Below are positions 25,698 through 35,131 of a stretch of 64,000 nt of DNA, one piece after another. Below the pieces are notes generated by a model. The model worked only from the letters and a program-made list of their open reading frames with translations, had not been told where the DNA came from and did no database searches. The translations under genes and the position numbers were made by a program. The stretch covers positions 1,178,001-1,242,000 of the forward strand of contig NZ_AP024276.1 in assembly GCF_021654455.1 (NCBI RefSeq). The letters run 5' to 3'. Source of the stretch: Streptococcus parasuis (GTDB taxonomy: Bacteria > Bacillota > Bacilli > Lactobacillales > Streptococcaceae). How positions within the stretch are numbered: the first letter of the stretch is position 1; each line of letters opens with the position of its first letter.

Positions 25698-27304
25698 AGA
25701 AGTCCATCATCTGGGAATTGATTAAAATTAATATTTTATATTCCAACCCACAACTGCTGGCCTCTGTCAAAAAGAAACAGAATAAAAAGAAAAATGCATC
25801 ATTTTCAGCCTATAAAAGTATCCTACGGCAACAAATCTTTATGATGATCATGTTCGCCTTTATTTACACTATTTTCTTTTTAGGCGTAGATTATTCAGAA
25901 TCAGTCGGATTTTTCTCACTCCAACTTTCTATCTTTGCCATTATGTCGATTGTCTATGGATTCACTGGATTTTTCTCAGTGTTCTACGACAGTAAGGATA
26001 CAAAATTGTACCTCGCTTTACCACTGCGTTCACAGGACGTATTCATCGCAAAAGTCTTGTCTGCACAAGGCATGGTTCTACCTTTCCTCATGCCCTGTCT
26101 TTCTCTTTTATCAATTACCTATTGGCAAATTGGAGGAGCTCCTGCACTCATTGCTGTTCTACCATCATTTATCGTATTGTGGCTGTTCATAAACATTATC
26201 AACTTGGTCCTTTTGCATTTTATCGGTCAAGTATTGCGTAAAAGTTCACAAAAAACCATGATTTCAACAATCCTGATGACAGTGTCTACGCTCATTGCGA
26301 TTGGTGCAATGCTGTTTCTTCAATCTCAACAAGTTGTTTCTTTAGAATCTAATGGGTTTGTCAACTTTCCAATAATTCCAATTTTTGTAGGATTTCATTA
26401 CATCGTCAGCCAACCTTTATCACTAGGAACTGCCATCAACTTCCTACTACCGCTCGCAATCACACTTGGCTTAGTATACTATATCGTAAAAGAGATAATG
26501 CCTCACTATTTCGATCAGTTATTAGAAATTGATGCGGTTTCTGGACAAACCCGCAAGAAAAAACCTGCAAAACTACCAAGTAATTTACAAAAAGCCTTGG
26601 TAAAACACCATCTATCTACATTGAAAGATAGCAACTTGTTGGTTCAAAGTTTTGTCCAGCCTGTTGTGATTGGTTTTGCTTTGTATCCTAGTGTCTCACG
26701 ATTTGCTAATGACGGAGGATTGAGTACACTATCACCTGATTATTTTGGCATTGCTATGTTAATCGGTATCCTATTAGGAAGTATGTTTGCCGGTGCAACA
26801 ACATTTTTAGGAGTTGCAATGTCCCTAGAGAAGGAAAATTATCATTTTATCCGTACATTACCTCTCTCCTTTAAACAATTTACTATTCAAAAATTTAAAG
26901 TCATCGCATTTGTACAATTCCTACTTCCAACTATTTTATACTTCACCTTAGCCTTTGTGCTATTTAAAGTTCACCTTCTTTTATCCATTTTCTTTACAAT
27001 AGGGCTTCTACTTTCTGCCCTATTGGTTGGCCAGATTTACTATTGGCGCGATCAACGACTATTAGTTCTCAATTGGCAAAACAGCAATCAATTATTTGGC
27101 CGTGGAAGTGGGCAATGGCTGATAGCTGGAAGCATCCTCTTGACCATGATGGTTGGTGCTATCTTAGTCACTATCAGCATCATTGTCGCAAATGCCTATA
27201 ATGCTGTTTATGTTAGTGCAGCTCTACTAACCCTTATTTTGGTTGCAGCAACCTTACTCCAAGTATTTCTTCACAAGGCATATTGGAGCAAACTACCGCA
27301 ATAA
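25694..27304 (+). CDS. ABC exporter membrane permease (large, ABC_export-like)
   Basis: The 536-residue integral membrane protein has roughly 12 hydrophobic segments arranged in two halves of about six, separated by a cytosolic stretch near residue 285-300 (SGQTRKKKPAKLPSN). The N-terminus is cytosolic and Lys-rich (KKKQNKKKNASFSAYKS). It pairs with the overlapping ATPase gene, so one ATPase dimer plus this double-size permease probably form the transporter. The family resembles putative ABC exporters of unknown substrate in streptococci. A bidirectional terminator follows 20 nt after the stop. Confidence 0.85.
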   Translation: MKKSIIWELIKINILYSNPQLLASVKKKQNKKKNASFSAYKSILRQQIFMMIMFAFIYTIFFLGVDYSESVGFFSLQLSIFAIMSIVYGFTGFFSVFYDSKDTKLYLALPLRSQDVFIAKVLSAQGMVLPFLMPCLSLLSITYWQIGGAPALIAVLPSFIVLWLFINIINLVLLHFIGQVLRKSSQKTMISTILMTVSTLIAIGAMLFLQSQQVVSLESNGFVNFPIIPIFVGFHYIVSQPLSLGTAINFLLPLAITLGLVYYIVKEIMPHYFDQLLEIDAVSGQTRKKKPAKLPSNLQKALVKHHLSTLKDSNLLVQSFVQPVVIGFALYPSVSRFANDGGLSTLSPDYFGIAMLIGILLGSMFAGATTFLGVAMSLEKENYHFIRTLPLSFKQFTIQKFKVIAFVQFLLPTILYFTLAFVLFKVHLLLSIFFTIGLLLSALLVGQIYYWRDQRLLVLNWQNSNQLFGRGSGQWLIAGSILLTMMVGAILVTISIIVANAYNAVYVSAALLTLILVAATLLQVFLHKAYWSKLPQ

Positions 27305-27324
27305 GAAAGACAAAATAGATTATA

Positions 27325-27358
27325 AAAACGACACAGCATGTTCAGACTGTGTCGTTTT
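27325..27358. terminator. Bidirectional terminator between the ABC exporter and VOC genes
   Basis: A 12-bp perfect stem (AAAACGACACAG / CTGTGTCGTTTT) with a 10-nt loop serves the two converging units. Confidence 0.88.
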
Positions 27359-27367
27359 GAATTGTTA

Positions 27368-27817
27368 TTATTCTTGTTCTGCGTAGTATTCCTGACCATA
27401 ATTTGCAACTTCAGCATTCACTTGCCATGAAATACCAAATTTATCCGTTACATTGCCATAGGCTGGTGACCATGGAACTGCTTGAAGTTCCATATTAATG
27501 GCTTTCGCATCTACTGATAATTTGTCATAGAAATTCTTAGCAGTTTCTGCGTCATCGGTAATCAAGGCAACAGTGATGTTATCGCCTACTGAATAAGGCA
27601 TTTCTGGGTTGTTGTCTGACAACATGAAACGTTGACCATTCGGTAAACGGAATTGTGCATTCATAACAAAATTTTCCAATTCTGCTGGGCAATCTGGCAA
27701 GAAATCTTTGAATAAATTCACTCGTTCGATAGATGCACCGAGCGCCTCTTTGTAAAACTCAATAGCTTCCAAACCATTACCGTTTGTTACCAAATATACT
27801 TCCATTGCTTTAAGCAT
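27368..27817 (-). CDS. VOC-superfamily (PhnB/glyoxalase-like) protein
   Basis: The 149-residue protein starts MLKAMEVYLVTNGNGLEAIE and has the paired beta-alpha-beta-beta-beta modules of VOC folds ([59 protein letters not shown]). PhnB-like members bind a metal but most have no known substrate. GGAGG lies 6 nt before this ATG, so a 16-residue upstream extension is rejected. It is a single-gene unit between a terminator and its own upstream region. Confidence 0.82.
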   Translation of the reverse strand: MLKAMEVYLVTNGNGLEAIEFYKEALGASIERVNLFKDFLPDCPAELENFVMNAQFRLPNGQRFMLSDNNPEMPYSVGDNITVALITDDAETAKNFYDKLSVDAKAINMELQAVPWSPAYGNVTDKFGISWQVNAEVANYGQEYYAEQE

Positions 27818-27911
27818 GATGGACCTCCAACTGTTTGATGATTCATTATAACACGAGTGAATCATACGGACAAATCTTTGGTCTCGGTCTTAAATTTTTA
27901 TTTTGATAAGC

Positions 27912-28670
27912 TTATTCTTGGTAATCGCCACCAGGAACACCATAATATTCTTCTAAGGTTAAACCAGATTGATAAATTTCCGTTGCTTCTTGACCAATGT
28001 AGCGAACATGCCACGTTTCTGCAATATAGCCAGTACTACTTTCCTTTCCTGGTTGATAGCGTACTATAAATCCGTACAAATGCGCGTTTTCTGCTAGCCA
28101 TTTTGAAGCTGTCGGTTCTTCTAACAAATTACCTGCAGAATCCAACAAATCAAATGCTAAACCAGTTTGGTGCTCACTATAGCCTGGTCGAGCAGAATAA
28201 GTGTCTGCTGCAGCCTGTCCTTCTTGATTTACATAGGATTGGTAGAGTGTAGCCTGGGTTTCATAAGACCGGAAGCCACTGTAATTATTTGAAACATCAA
28301 ATCCTTTCGCTTGCATGTCTGCAACTAATTGCTGAAAAGCAGCAAGAGCTTCTGGATTTTCCCCTGGTGCATAGTCTTTCGCAAGAGGGTGTTTCTTATT
28401 GGCAATAACTACTTCACCATATTTCCCTTGAACACTATAATAAGAACCATTGAAGGTTGCCTTTGTGGATGTTCCTGTTTCCGAACTACTAGAAGAGGAT
28501 TCAATCGTTTCTTCTCCCGTTGAAGAGCTCTGAGCAGAGCTACTAGTTGTCTGAGTTTGAGACTCAGTAATTTCAGTTGATGTTGAGGAGCTTACTTTAG
28601 TAGAATTACTCTGCTGGCTACAACCAGCTAATACTAAACAACACACCATTCCGAACATGTATTTTTTCAT
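27912..28670 (-). CDS. Lipoprotein D-alanyl-D-alanine/L,D-carboxypeptidase (VanY/LdcB family)
   Basis: The 252-residue lipoprotein has a signal peptide with lipobox LAGC (Cys16 region), then a Ser/Thr/Glu-rich linker (about residues 20-75) across the cell wall. The VanY domain has the zinc motifs SEHQTGLAFDLLD (SxHxxGxAxD) and TWHVRYIG (second His). Such enzymes trim peptidoglycan stem peptides. In streptococci the related DacB/LdcB is an L,D-carboxypeptidase cutting tetra- to tripeptides. Which specificity applies here is not readable. Monocistronic, no operon partner. Confidence 0.88.
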   Translation of the reverse strand: MKKYMFGMVCCLVLAGCSQQSNSTKVSSSTSTEITESQTQTTSSSAQSSSTGEETIESSSSSSETGTSTKATFNGSYYSVQGKYGEVVIANKKHPLAKDYAPGENPEALAAFQQLVADMQAKGFDVSNNYSGFRSYETQATLYQSYVNQEGQAAADTYSARPGYSEHQTGLAFDLLDSAGNLLEEPTASKWLAENAHLYGFIVRYQPGKESSTGYIAETWHVRYIGQEATEIYQSGLTLEEYYGVPGGDYQE

Positions 28671-29541
28671 TTTTTTATCACACTTCTTTCATTCATTGCT
28701 TACATTGTAACAAAAATAGGAAATAAATTCTAATATTTGTGATAATCAATCGTTTCGATATAATGATACCAAGGTTTCTGTTTGTTCAGATATTGCAATA
28801 GAATATAATTTAGATAACTAAGTAGATAGATTTTCCACTCATTGAGTAGCTGCGTTAACAGATGTTACACCTTCATGGAAGTATGAAGCTGTACCTTCCC
28901 AAGCAACTTCAGCAATCACCATGTTATCAAAATCAACCGAAAGTATTTTAAGGAACTTTAAAATATAATCTTTACTGCTGAATCCGAATTGACTAAAGTA
29001 GATAAAAAACTTCCTTTGGTTATACAAATCCCTTCACTCTTTTATATAGTAAGAAAGCACGGTTTTGCTGTCATATCAAAGAAATATAATAACTAGGGTA
29101 GCACATCTGATAGCTTCAAAGGATTTAAAAAATGGGAGGACTGACGCATCAGACCCTCCCAGACGTGACTAGCACGCCCCAATTCGACACAACAATAATA
29201 CCAATAAATCTATTTTTCGTCAAAAATTTGACTTATTGGCTAAATCGACGATTCTCTACAGTATATATTTTTACAGAACTATTATTAGCCAATTAATATT
29301 ATATTATAAAACTCTTCTATTTTCTGTAAGTTCCTGTAAGCATACAATACTAAACCTCCAAATGATTTAAAATAATTGCTACTACGTCCACAGATTCCTC
29401 AAAACTCGTTTCACTGGCATATCTGAATGATTTTTGATAACGAGACCAGAGCTGTTTCTGATAGTCAGAGCTACGTAAAGTAATAATCGATCTCTTTGGT
29501 AACTAAAACTCATTTAAAATCAAATGGATATTCTTTCCAAC
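28671..29541. other. Gene-poor region with ORF remnants and a GC-rich hairpin
   Basis: About 870 bases hold no convincing gene. A minus-strand ORF (29027-28839) ends VIAEVAWEGTASYFHEGVTS in codons typical of real genes but has no ribosome site or recognised family; it may be the tail of a lost gene. Another minus-strand open stretch without a start (about 29500-29350, containing SSDYQKQLWSRYQKSF and ending LNHLEV) is also remnant-like. A strong hairpin GGGAGG-ACTGA...TCAG-A-CCTCCC lies near 29133-29161. I cannot tell whether it is a terminator or part of a small RNA. Confidence 0.45.
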
Positions 29542-29572
29542 AAAAAACCGCTACTCCGAAGAATAGCGGTTT
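29542..29572 (-). terminator. Terminator of rplJ-rplL
   Basis: AAACCGCTA / TAGCGGTTT hairpin with a six-T tail on the minus strand, 36 nt after the rplL stop. Confidence 0.9.
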
Positions 29573-29607
29573 AATATTGTTTTTAGGCTACTTGAGTAGT
29601 TGCTCTC

Positions 29608-29970
29608 TTATTTAAGAGTAACTGAAGCGCCAGCTTCTTCAAGTTTAGCTTTGATTTCTTCAGCTTCTGCAGTTGCAACGCCTTCTTTAACGACAGCTGG
29701 TGCACCATCAACAAGTTCTTTAGCTTCTTTAAGACCAAGACCAGTGATTTCACGTACAACTTTGATAACGCCAACTTTTTTGTCGCCAGCAGATGTCAAT
29801 TCAACGTCAAATGAATCTTTAGCTTCTTCAACTGGACCAGCTGCAGCAACAGCTACAGGAGCAGCTGCAGTTACACCAAATTCTTCTTCGATAGCTTTAA
29901 CAAGGTCGTTAAGCTCAAGGATAGTAGCTTCTTTAATTTCAGCAATAATGTTTTCAATGTTCAATGCCAT
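29608..29970 (-). CDS. rplL: 50S ribosomal protein L7/L12
   Basis: The 120-residue stalk protein has the N-terminal dimerisation part ([20 protein letters not shown]), an Ala-rich hinge ([13 protein letters not shown], about residues 34-46) and the C-terminal factor-binding domain ([20 protein letters not shown]). It recruits translation GTPases as multiple dimers on L10. It is co-transcribed behind rplJ and ends at a strong terminator. Confidence 0.98.
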   Translation of the reverse strand: MALNIENIIAEIKEATILELNDLVKAIEEEFGVTAAAPVAVAAAGPVEEAKDSFDVELTSAGDKKVGVIKVVREITGLGLKEAKELVDGAPAVVKEGVATAEAEEIKAKLEEAGASVTLK

Positions 29971-30037
29971 TGTGATTTTCCTCCAATTTAGGTTTTTTTA
30001 AATAGTGTGTAGCACTAAGCAGCTACGCTCTGACACA

Positions 30038-30535
30038 TTAAGCAGCGTCTTCTTCTTTTTCTGCAACAGCTTTGACAGCGTATGCAACGTTGCGAACTGG
30101 TGCTTGAAGTACAGAAAGCAACATAGAAAGCATGCCTTCGCGGTTTGGCAATGTAGCAAGTGCTTCGATTTCTTCTTTAGAAGAAACTTTACCTTCTACA
30201 GCTCCACCTTTGATTTCAAGAGCATCAGCAGTTTTCGCGAAATCGTAAATTGTTTTAGCTGGAGCAACTGCATCGTTTGAGAATGCAACAGCAGATGGAC
30301 CTACAAACAATTCTGCAAGACCTTCAAGACCAGCTTGCTCAGCAGCACGACGCAAGATTGAGTTTTTGATAACTTTGTACTCAACTTCTGCACCACGCAA
30401 GTTACGACGAAGAACTGTATCTTGTTCTACTGTCAAACCACGAGCGTCTACTACAACGATAGATGTTGCAGCTTTCATTTGCTCAGCAACGGCATTTACT
30501 AATTCCGCTTTTTTAGCGATAATAGCTTCACTCAT
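30038..30535 (-). CDS. rplJ: 50S ribosomal protein L10
   Basis: The 165-residue protein forms the base of the stalk and holds L7/L12 dimers on its C-terminal helix ([18 protein letters not shown]). The N-terminal rRNA-binding domain has [18 protein letters not shown] and [25 protein letters not shown] precedes the chosen ATG; a 12-residue upstream extension would run into the regulatory leader. Autoregulation by L10 binding to the leader is expected. Confidence 0.97.
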   Translation of the reverse strand: MSEAIIAKKAELVNAVAEQMKAATSIVVVDARGLTVEQDTVLRRNLRGAEVEYKVIKNSILRRAAEQAGLEGLAELFVGPSAVAFSNDAVAPAKTIYDFAKTADALEIKGGAVEGKVSSKEEIEALATLPNREGMLSMLLSVLQAPVRNVAYAVKAVAEKEEDAA

Positions 30536-30544
30536 TTTTTTACC

Positions 30545-30695
30545 TCCGTTTTTATTTTGGGCTAGGCACAAAAAAATCGCACCTAAACCTAGACACGAAA
30601 GTACAAATACGTTTATAAATCAATAATCGTTTTGTGCCTCGGTAGGATGTTTATGAGTCTAGCTCCCCTACTGTCTTAGGTCAGTTTTTTCAAAC
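30545..30695 (-). ncRNA. Ribosomal protein L10 leader (autoregulatory mRNA structure)
   Basis: The long untranslated leader of rplJ carries long-range pairing such as GGCACAAAA (about 30630) with TTTTTTTGTGCC close to the start, and the segment ACCTAAGACAGTAGGGG. Position, length and the terminator-like 3' helix fit the L10 leader family of Firmicutes, where the L10-L12 complex represses its own operon. Boundaries are approximate. Confidence 0.75.
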
Positions 30696-30702
30696 CTTAT
30701 TC

Positions 30703-30731
30703 ATATTACCATACAAATCCTAAGAATGCAA
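30703..30731 (-). promoter_or_regulatory. Promoter of the rplJ-rplL operon
   Basis: On the minus strand TTGCAT, 17-bp spacer, TAATAT, immediately upstream of the L10 leader. Confidence 0.8.
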
Positions 30732-30816
30732 GAACTTTTTACTATTTTTTTCAAATAAATTTCTATTTCTCATTGAAAGGCATCGTTAAAGTCAGCTAGT
30801 CATTCACTCTAAAATA

Positions 30817-30861
30817 GAAAAAAGCTTAAGATCCTGTTGTTGAGTACAGTGACCTTAAGCT
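30817..30861 (-). terminator. Terminator of topA
   Basis: AGCTTAAG / CTTAAGCT arms with a partly paired loop and a T-run on the minus strand, 56 nt after the topA stop. Confidence 0.75.
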
Positions 30862-30916
30862 ATTATTATGCAGGACTTTCACAAATATGGTAACTATATA
30901 GGTCACCAGACTGATA

Positions 30917-33010
30917 CTATTTTACTTTTTCTTCTTCGTAATCACCATTTGGACAAACGACTTGTTTACCACCACCACGAACTTTTTTCTCTACGAGATA
31001 GTGGTCACATTTCGGACAAGAACGCCCGACTGGCTTGTCCCAAGAAGTAAATTCACACTCTGGGTAGCGATCACAACCATAGAAAAGACGGTTGCGTTTG
31101 CTTTTACGTTCAATGACCTGTCCTTGATGACAAACTGGACAAGTCACACCAATTTCTTTAGTGATTTGCTTGGTATTGCGGCAATCTGGGAAATTGCTAC
31201 AAGCGTAGAATTTTCCAAAACGTCCTAATTTAATGACCATCTCATGTCCACAAACATCACAGTCAAAGCCAGCTGGTTCATCCTTGATTTGGATTTTTTC
31301 CATCTGTTCCTCAGCCTTTGATAATTCAACCTTAAATGGCTGGTAGAAACTATCAATGACCTTCTGCCACTGCTCTTTCCCAATTTCAACATCATCCAAT
31401 TTTTGTTCCATTTCTGCTGTAAAGGTGACGTTTACAATATCAGGGAAGAATTCAACAATCAGTTTATTTACGATTTCACCCAACTCTGTCGGTTCAAATC
31501 GTTTCGCAGCAAGCTTGACATAATACCGTTTTTGAATGGTTTCAATCGTTGGTGCATAAGTTGAGGGACGACCTACTCCATTTTCTTCCAAGGTTTTAAT
31601 CAAAGTGGCTTCTGAATAACGAGCTGGTGGCTGAGTGAAATGTTGTTCAGGAGTTGTAGCTGTTCTAACAACAGTGTCACCCTCCTCCATTTCTGGTAAC
31701 ATTTTATTTTTATCAGCATCATTATAAACAGCCATGTAACCATCAAACTTGATTTGACTGCCATTAGCAGCGAAGATAACGCCATTTTGTCCCAAACGGA
31801 CACTCATGGTATCAAAGACAGCCGCAGCCATCTGACTAGCAACAAAACGATTCCAAATAAGAGTATAAAGTCGTAATTGATCTTTGTCCAAGTACTTAGC
31901 AATCGACTCTGGTGTTAAGTTTACATTTGATGGACGAATGGCTTCGTGGGCATCTTGTGCACCACTAGCATTTTTGACTTTATTGCTATGTTTTGAATAC
32001 TTAGAACCAAAGCGCTCAGTAATAAATTCAGCAGCTTGCGCCTGGGCAACAGGACTGATACGAGTTGAATCCGTACGCATATAGGTAATCAAACCTTGTG
32101 TACCGCCTGTACCAAGACTTACCCCTTCGTATAATTGTTGCGCAACCATCATGGTTTTACGAGTACGGAAGTTGATTTTATTGGCCGCATCCATCTGCAT
32201 GGTGGATGTTGTGTAAGGCAGAGGCGCATTTCGTTTGCGTTCTTTTCGTTCAACCTGCTGGACAAGAAAGTCATTTCCATCAAGACGAGCAAGTATTTCC
32301 TTAACTTGGTCGTTAGTTTCAATTTTGATCTTCTTACCATCTAAGCCATAAAAAGAAGCCTGAAACTTCTTACTACCCTTTTTAAAGGTTCCATCAATTG
32401 TCCAGTATTCTTCTGGCTTAAAATTACTGATTTCATTTTCGCGGTCAATAATCAGCTTGAGAGCAACTGATTGGACACGCCCTGCAGACAAACCTTTTTT
32501 AACCTTCTTCCATAGAATGGGAGAAATAGAGTAGCCGACAATGCGGTCCAAAACACGACGCGCTTGTTGAGCATCTACTAAATCTAAGTTAATAGCACGT
32601 GGTTCTTGAAAGGCATTTTTAACGGCATCTTTTGTGATTTCATTGAAGACAACACGGTTTTTGTCATTTTCATCCAAACCCAATATGTGAGCCAAATGCC
32701 AAGAAATAGCCTCCCCTTCACGGTCCGGGTCACTCGCTAAATAGACTTGTTTGGCATTTTTTGCTTCTTTTTTCAATGAATTAATCAGTGGACCTTTTCC
32801 CCGAATATTTATATATTCAGGTTCATAATTATTGTCAAAGTCAATAGACATACTCGATTTTTTCAAATCACGAATATGTCCTACTGAAGCAACAACCTTA
32901 TAATTTTTCCCAAGATACTTTTCAATTGTTTTCGCCTTAGCAGGCGACTCCACAATCACAAGATTTTTCTTGGTTGTTGATTTTTTCTTACTAACTGTTT
33001 TTGTAGTCAT
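30917..33010 (-). CDS. topA: DNA topoisomerase I
   Basis: The 697-residue type IA topoisomerase relaxes negative supercoils. It has the TOPRIM domain ([18 protein letters not shown], residues 17-34; [17 protein letters not shown]), the active-site Tyr in [14 protein letters not shown] (about residue 305-318) and three C-terminal zinc-ribbon modules ([46 protein letters not shown]; the last has only three Cys). The Lys-rich N-terminal extension (KKKSTTKK) is common in streptococci. The gene is single-gene transcribed between dprA and the rplJ region. Confidence 0.97.
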   Translation of the reverse strand: MTTKTVSKKKSTTKKNLVIVESPAKAKTIEKYLGKNYKVVASVGHIRDLKKSSMSIDFDNNYEPEYINIRGKGPLINSLKKEAKNAKQVYLASDPDREGEAISWHLAHILGLDENDKNRVVFNEITKDAVKNAFQEPRAINLDLVDAQQARRVLDRIVGYSISPILWKKVKKGLSAGRVQSVALKLIIDRENEISNFKPEEYWTIDGTFKKGSKKFQASFYGLDGKKIKIETNDQVKEILARLDGNDFLVQQVERKERKRNAPLPYTTSTMQMDAANKINFRTRKTMMVAQQLYEGVSLGTGGTQGLITYMRTDSTRISPVAQAQAAEFITERFGSKYSKHSNKVKNASGAQDAHEAIRPSNVNLTPESIAKYLDKDQLRLYTLIWNRFVASQMAAAVFDTMSVRLGQNGVIFAANGSQIKFDGYMAVYNDADKNKMLPEMEEGDTVVRTATTPEQHFTQPPARYSEATLIKTLEENGVGRPSTYAPTIETIQKRYYVKLAAKRFEPTELGEIVNKLIVEFFPDIVNVTFTAEMEQKLDDVEIGKEQWQKVIDSFYQPFKVELSKAEEQMEKIQIKDEPAGFDCDVCGHEMVIKLGRFGKFYACSNFPDCRNTKQITKEIGVTCPVCHQGQVIERKSKRNRLFYGCDRYPECEFTSWDKPVGRSCPKCDHYLVEKKVRGGGKQVVCPNGDYEEEKVK

Positions 33011-33102
33011 TCTTTTACCTTACTGATATTGTTAATCTCACAAAGAATATACTATTTTTTAGTCAGTGTCAAGATTTTTATTTTCCTATAGGAAAACTTG
33101 TT

Positions 33103-33945
33103 TTAAAATCGGTAGTCCGAAAGGATGTCCAAGCCTGATGTAATGCACTTTGCTCCTTCCTGTATCAAATGATGACAGCCATCTGATTTTCCATCCACAA
33201 TAGAACCAGGAATGGCATAAACTTCTCTTCCTTCTTCCAAGGCACGTTCGCAAGTAATCAAGCTACCAGACCGCATTTTTGCCTCACAGACCACCAGACC
33301 TTCAACCAATCCGGCAATAATGCGATTTCGCTCAGGGAAATGGTATTTTAAAGGCTGGGCATTCGGTTCATACTCTGTCAGTACTAAATGATGTTTTCCA
33401 ATATAGTGTTGTAACTCCTTGTTTTCCTTAGGATATACCTTATCTAATCCAGTTCCAATCACTGCAATGGTTTGTCCGCCATTTTTCAAACTCGCAATAT
33501 GAGCTGCCGAATCAATCCCTCTAGCCATACCACTCACAATGACAAAGCGATTATTGAGTTCTTTGATAATTTTCTGAACAGATTGCATGCCATTTTCACT
33601 GGCATTGCGCGTACCTACTACTGCCAATTTTGATTTTTCAAGTAATTCAAGATCACCTTGATAAAATAAGAGAACTGGTGGATTATAAATTTGTTTTAAA
33701 GCTGTGGGATAAATATCATCTAAAATTGAAAAAGATGGATACTTATTAAATTCCTCCCGGCAAGCTTTCGTATCTAAATTCTTATAATTTTCCATGAAAA
33801 GAATTGGGTTTTTACATTCAGATACAACAGCGACATTCCGTAGAGTTAATTTTTTACCTTGTTTTTCTTGATAGGCCAAAACTTTATTAATATTAAGATT
33901 GGACAAGCCTGCTTTTTTCCATTTAAACAATTCAAAATTATTCAT
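33103..33945 (-). CDS. dprA: DNA-processing protein DprA
   Basis: The 280-residue protein has an extended Rossmann fold with KLAVVGTRNASENGMQS, GMARGIDSAAHIASL, AVIGTGLDKVYPKENKEL and RNRIIAGLVEGLVVCEA. It loads RecA on incoming single-stranded DNA in natural transformation. An N-terminal SAM-like part is present, and there is no clear C-terminal DML1 domain. The start is the ATG with GAGGTG 6 nt upstream; a GTG three codons earlier is less likely. It sits near other recombination genes, but no operon partner is visible. Confidence 0.96.
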   Translation of the reverse strand: MNNFELFKWKKAGLSNLNINKVLAYQEKQGKKLTLRNVAVVSECKNPILFMENYKNLDTKACREEFNKYPSFSILDDIYPTALKQIYNPPVLLFYQGDLELLEKSKLAVVGTRNASENGMQSVQKIIKELNNRFVIVSGMARGIDSAAHIASLKNGGQTIAVIGTGLDKVYPKENKELQHYIGKHHLVLTEYEPNAQPLKYHFPERNRIIAGLVEGLVVCEAKMRSGSLITCERALEEGREVYAIPGSIVDGKSDGCHHLIQEGAKCITSGLDILSDYRF

Positions 33946-33985
33946 TTTCTTCACCTCACTTATACTATTCGCAAGGGAAAGAAAA

Positions 33986-34197
33986 AATCTCCCAAAGGGA
34001 GAATCAGAACGTAGACAAACTCCTAAAAATATAAAAAATTGAAGAAGTTTGCGAAAGATAGCAAGTCATTAAACTCTTAGAAACATTGATATTTCAGCGT
34101 TTCTGAGATTTTTTTATTTTCAACATAAAGAAAAAAAATTGAAGAAAATTGTCCAAAATGGACTTTTTCTTCAATCTGAATCTCCCAAAGGGAGAAT
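33986..34197. repeat. Direct repeat pair between dprA and the acetyltransferase gene
   Basis: AATCTCCCAAAGGGAGAAT occurs at 33986-34004 and again at 34179-34197, both in the same orientation and each with an internal CTCCC/GGGAG hairpin. Between them lie further stem-loops (TTAGAAAC / GTTTCTGA) and an AT-rich stretch, with no gene. The second copy touches the stop codon of the acetyltransferase. Confidence 0.65.
34131..34174 (-). terminator. Terminator of the acetyltransferase-cstR unit
   Basis: TTGAAGAAAA / TTTTCTTCAA plus inner GTCC/GGAC pairs with an eight-T tail on the minus strand, shortly after the acetyltransferase stop. Confidence 0.88.
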
Positions 34198-34754
34198 TAG
34201 TGATAAGGTATTTCTTTGATAACACGCGCAGGATTACCAGCCAACACGACATTATCTCCAAAAGATTTTGTAACAACACTACCTGCACCGACAACGACGT
34301 TGTTGCCCAAGGTCACGCCTGGTAAGATTGTCACACCACCGCCAGCCCAGAAATTATCACCAATGGTAATGGGTGCACCATATTCTTTTCCTGAATTTCT
34401 TTCTTCAGGATCTAAAGGATGTAATGGTGTCAACAATTGAACATTTGGACCGAGCATAGCATTTTTCCCAATTCGTATCGGACAGACATCAAGCATAGTA
34501 CAGTTGAAATTAGCATAGAAATCCTCTCCGACATGAATGTTGCTTCCGTAATCACAATAGAAATTAGGTTCCATGTAAATGCGATTGCCAGTCTTTCCAA
34601 ACAAAGTCTTCAAAATCTCCGATCGTTTAGCTCCATCGAGTTCATTATTAAAGACTTGCATCTGTTGACGGGCGGTTTTCCTCATATGTCTTAATTCTGG
34701 ATCCGCTGCAATGTACAATTGGCCAGCAACCATTTTTTCTCTCTCAGTTTGCAT
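34197..34754 (-). CDS. maa: Sugar O-acetyltransferase (maltose/galactoside acetyltransferase family)
   Basis: The 185-residue trimeric left-handed beta-helix enzyme transfers acetyl from acetyl-CoA to a sugar. It has the N-terminal Maa/LacA part ([14 protein letters not shown]), hexapeptide repeats ([40 protein letters not shown]), the catalytic His in TPLHPLDP and a C-terminal NPARVIKEI. It lies 10 nt downstream of cstR and is probably co-transcribed with it. The physiological sugar is unknown; Maa versus LacA cannot be decided. Confidence 0.88.
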   Translation of the reverse strand: MQTEREKMVAGQLYIAADPELRHMRKTARQQMQVFNNELDGAKRSEILKTLFGKTGNRIYMEPNFYCDYGSNIHVGEDFYANFNCTMLDVCPIRIGKNAMLGPNVQLLTPLHPLDPEERNSGKEYGAPITIGDNFWAGGGVTILPGVTLGNNVVVGAGSVVTKSFGDNVVLAGNPARVIKEIPYH

Positions 34755-34764
34755 ACCCTATCCC

Positions 34765-35025
34765 CTATTTTTTAACAATCAAGTTGATTGCTTCTTGTAA
34801 CCGAGCTTCCTGTTCTTCAGGATTATCAGATGGATGCTCAATACAAGCTTGTACTTTTTGAGCAATCACTAACCCCATGATACTATTAATACTTGAACGG
34901 ACAGCGCTCAATTGAGTCACAATATCAATACATTCTTGCTCCTCATCAATCATTTTTTGGATACCACGAAGTTGACCTTCTGCGCGTTTTAGACGATTTA
35001 TCATATTCTTTTTTTCTGTTTTCAT
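34765..35025 (-). CDS. cstR: CsoR-family persulfide-sensing repressor (CstR-like)
   Basis: The 86-residue all-helical DUF156 repressor has two Cys at positions 32 and 61 (EECIDIVTQL and KVQACIEH), matching the CstR dithiol pair. The His of copper-sensing CsoR is replaced by Lys (AQKVQAC). With rhodanese and CoA-disulfide reductase genes directly divergent, it is predicted to sense reactive sulfur species rather than copper. A longer reading from an upstream TTG would include promoter bases. The chosen ATG has no ribosome site and sits right at the predicted transcription start (see promoter). Copper sensing is the weaker alternative. Confidence 0.85.
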   Translation of the reverse strand: MKTEKKNMINRLKRAEGQLRGIQKMIDEEQECIDIVTQLSAVRSSINSIMGLVIAQKVQACIEHPSDNPEEQEARLQEAINLIVKK

Positions 35026-35032
35026 ACTAACT

Positions 35033-35061
35033 ATGGTACAGTTAGTTTTAGGAATTGTCAA
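35033..35061 (-). promoter_or_regulatory. Promoter of cstR, predicting a leaderless transcript
   Basis: On the minus strand TTGACA, 17-bp spacer, TACCAT; only 7 nt separate the -10 from the ATG. A perfect inverted repeat ACTAACT-N7-AGTTAGT (35026-35046) covers the -10 and could be an operator. Confidence 0.55.
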
Positions 35062-35070
35062 TTATTATAC

Positions 35071-35120
35071 TTGACAGCTTCAAATATAATTGATATATTT
35101 ATTATACCCCAGAGGGTATA
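35071..35120 (+). promoter_or_regulatory. Promoter and CstR operator of the persulfide operon
   Basis: TTGACA (35071), 17-bp spacer and TATATT (35094), followed by the G-tract palindrome TATACCC-CAGA-GGGTATA (35103-35120) covering the expected start. The palindrome matches the ATACCCC/GGGGTAT style of CsoR/CstR operators, so bound repressor would block polymerase. Confidence 0.82.
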
Positions 35121-35131
35121 AAGGAGTAACT

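Noticed and set aside
28839..29027. Functional 62-residue gene
   Set aside because: No ribosome site, no recognised family and only the C-terminal part looks protein-like, so I treat it as a remnant.
29133..29161. tRNA or small structured RNA gene at the GC hairpin
   Set aside because: Only one stem-loop; no cloverleaf, CCA end or T-loop motif. I kept it only as an unexplained hairpin.
35026..35061. Longer CstR start at TTG (12 extra residues)
   Set aside because: These bases form the -35 and -10 of the promoter, and CstR/CsoR proteins normally start close to the first helix.
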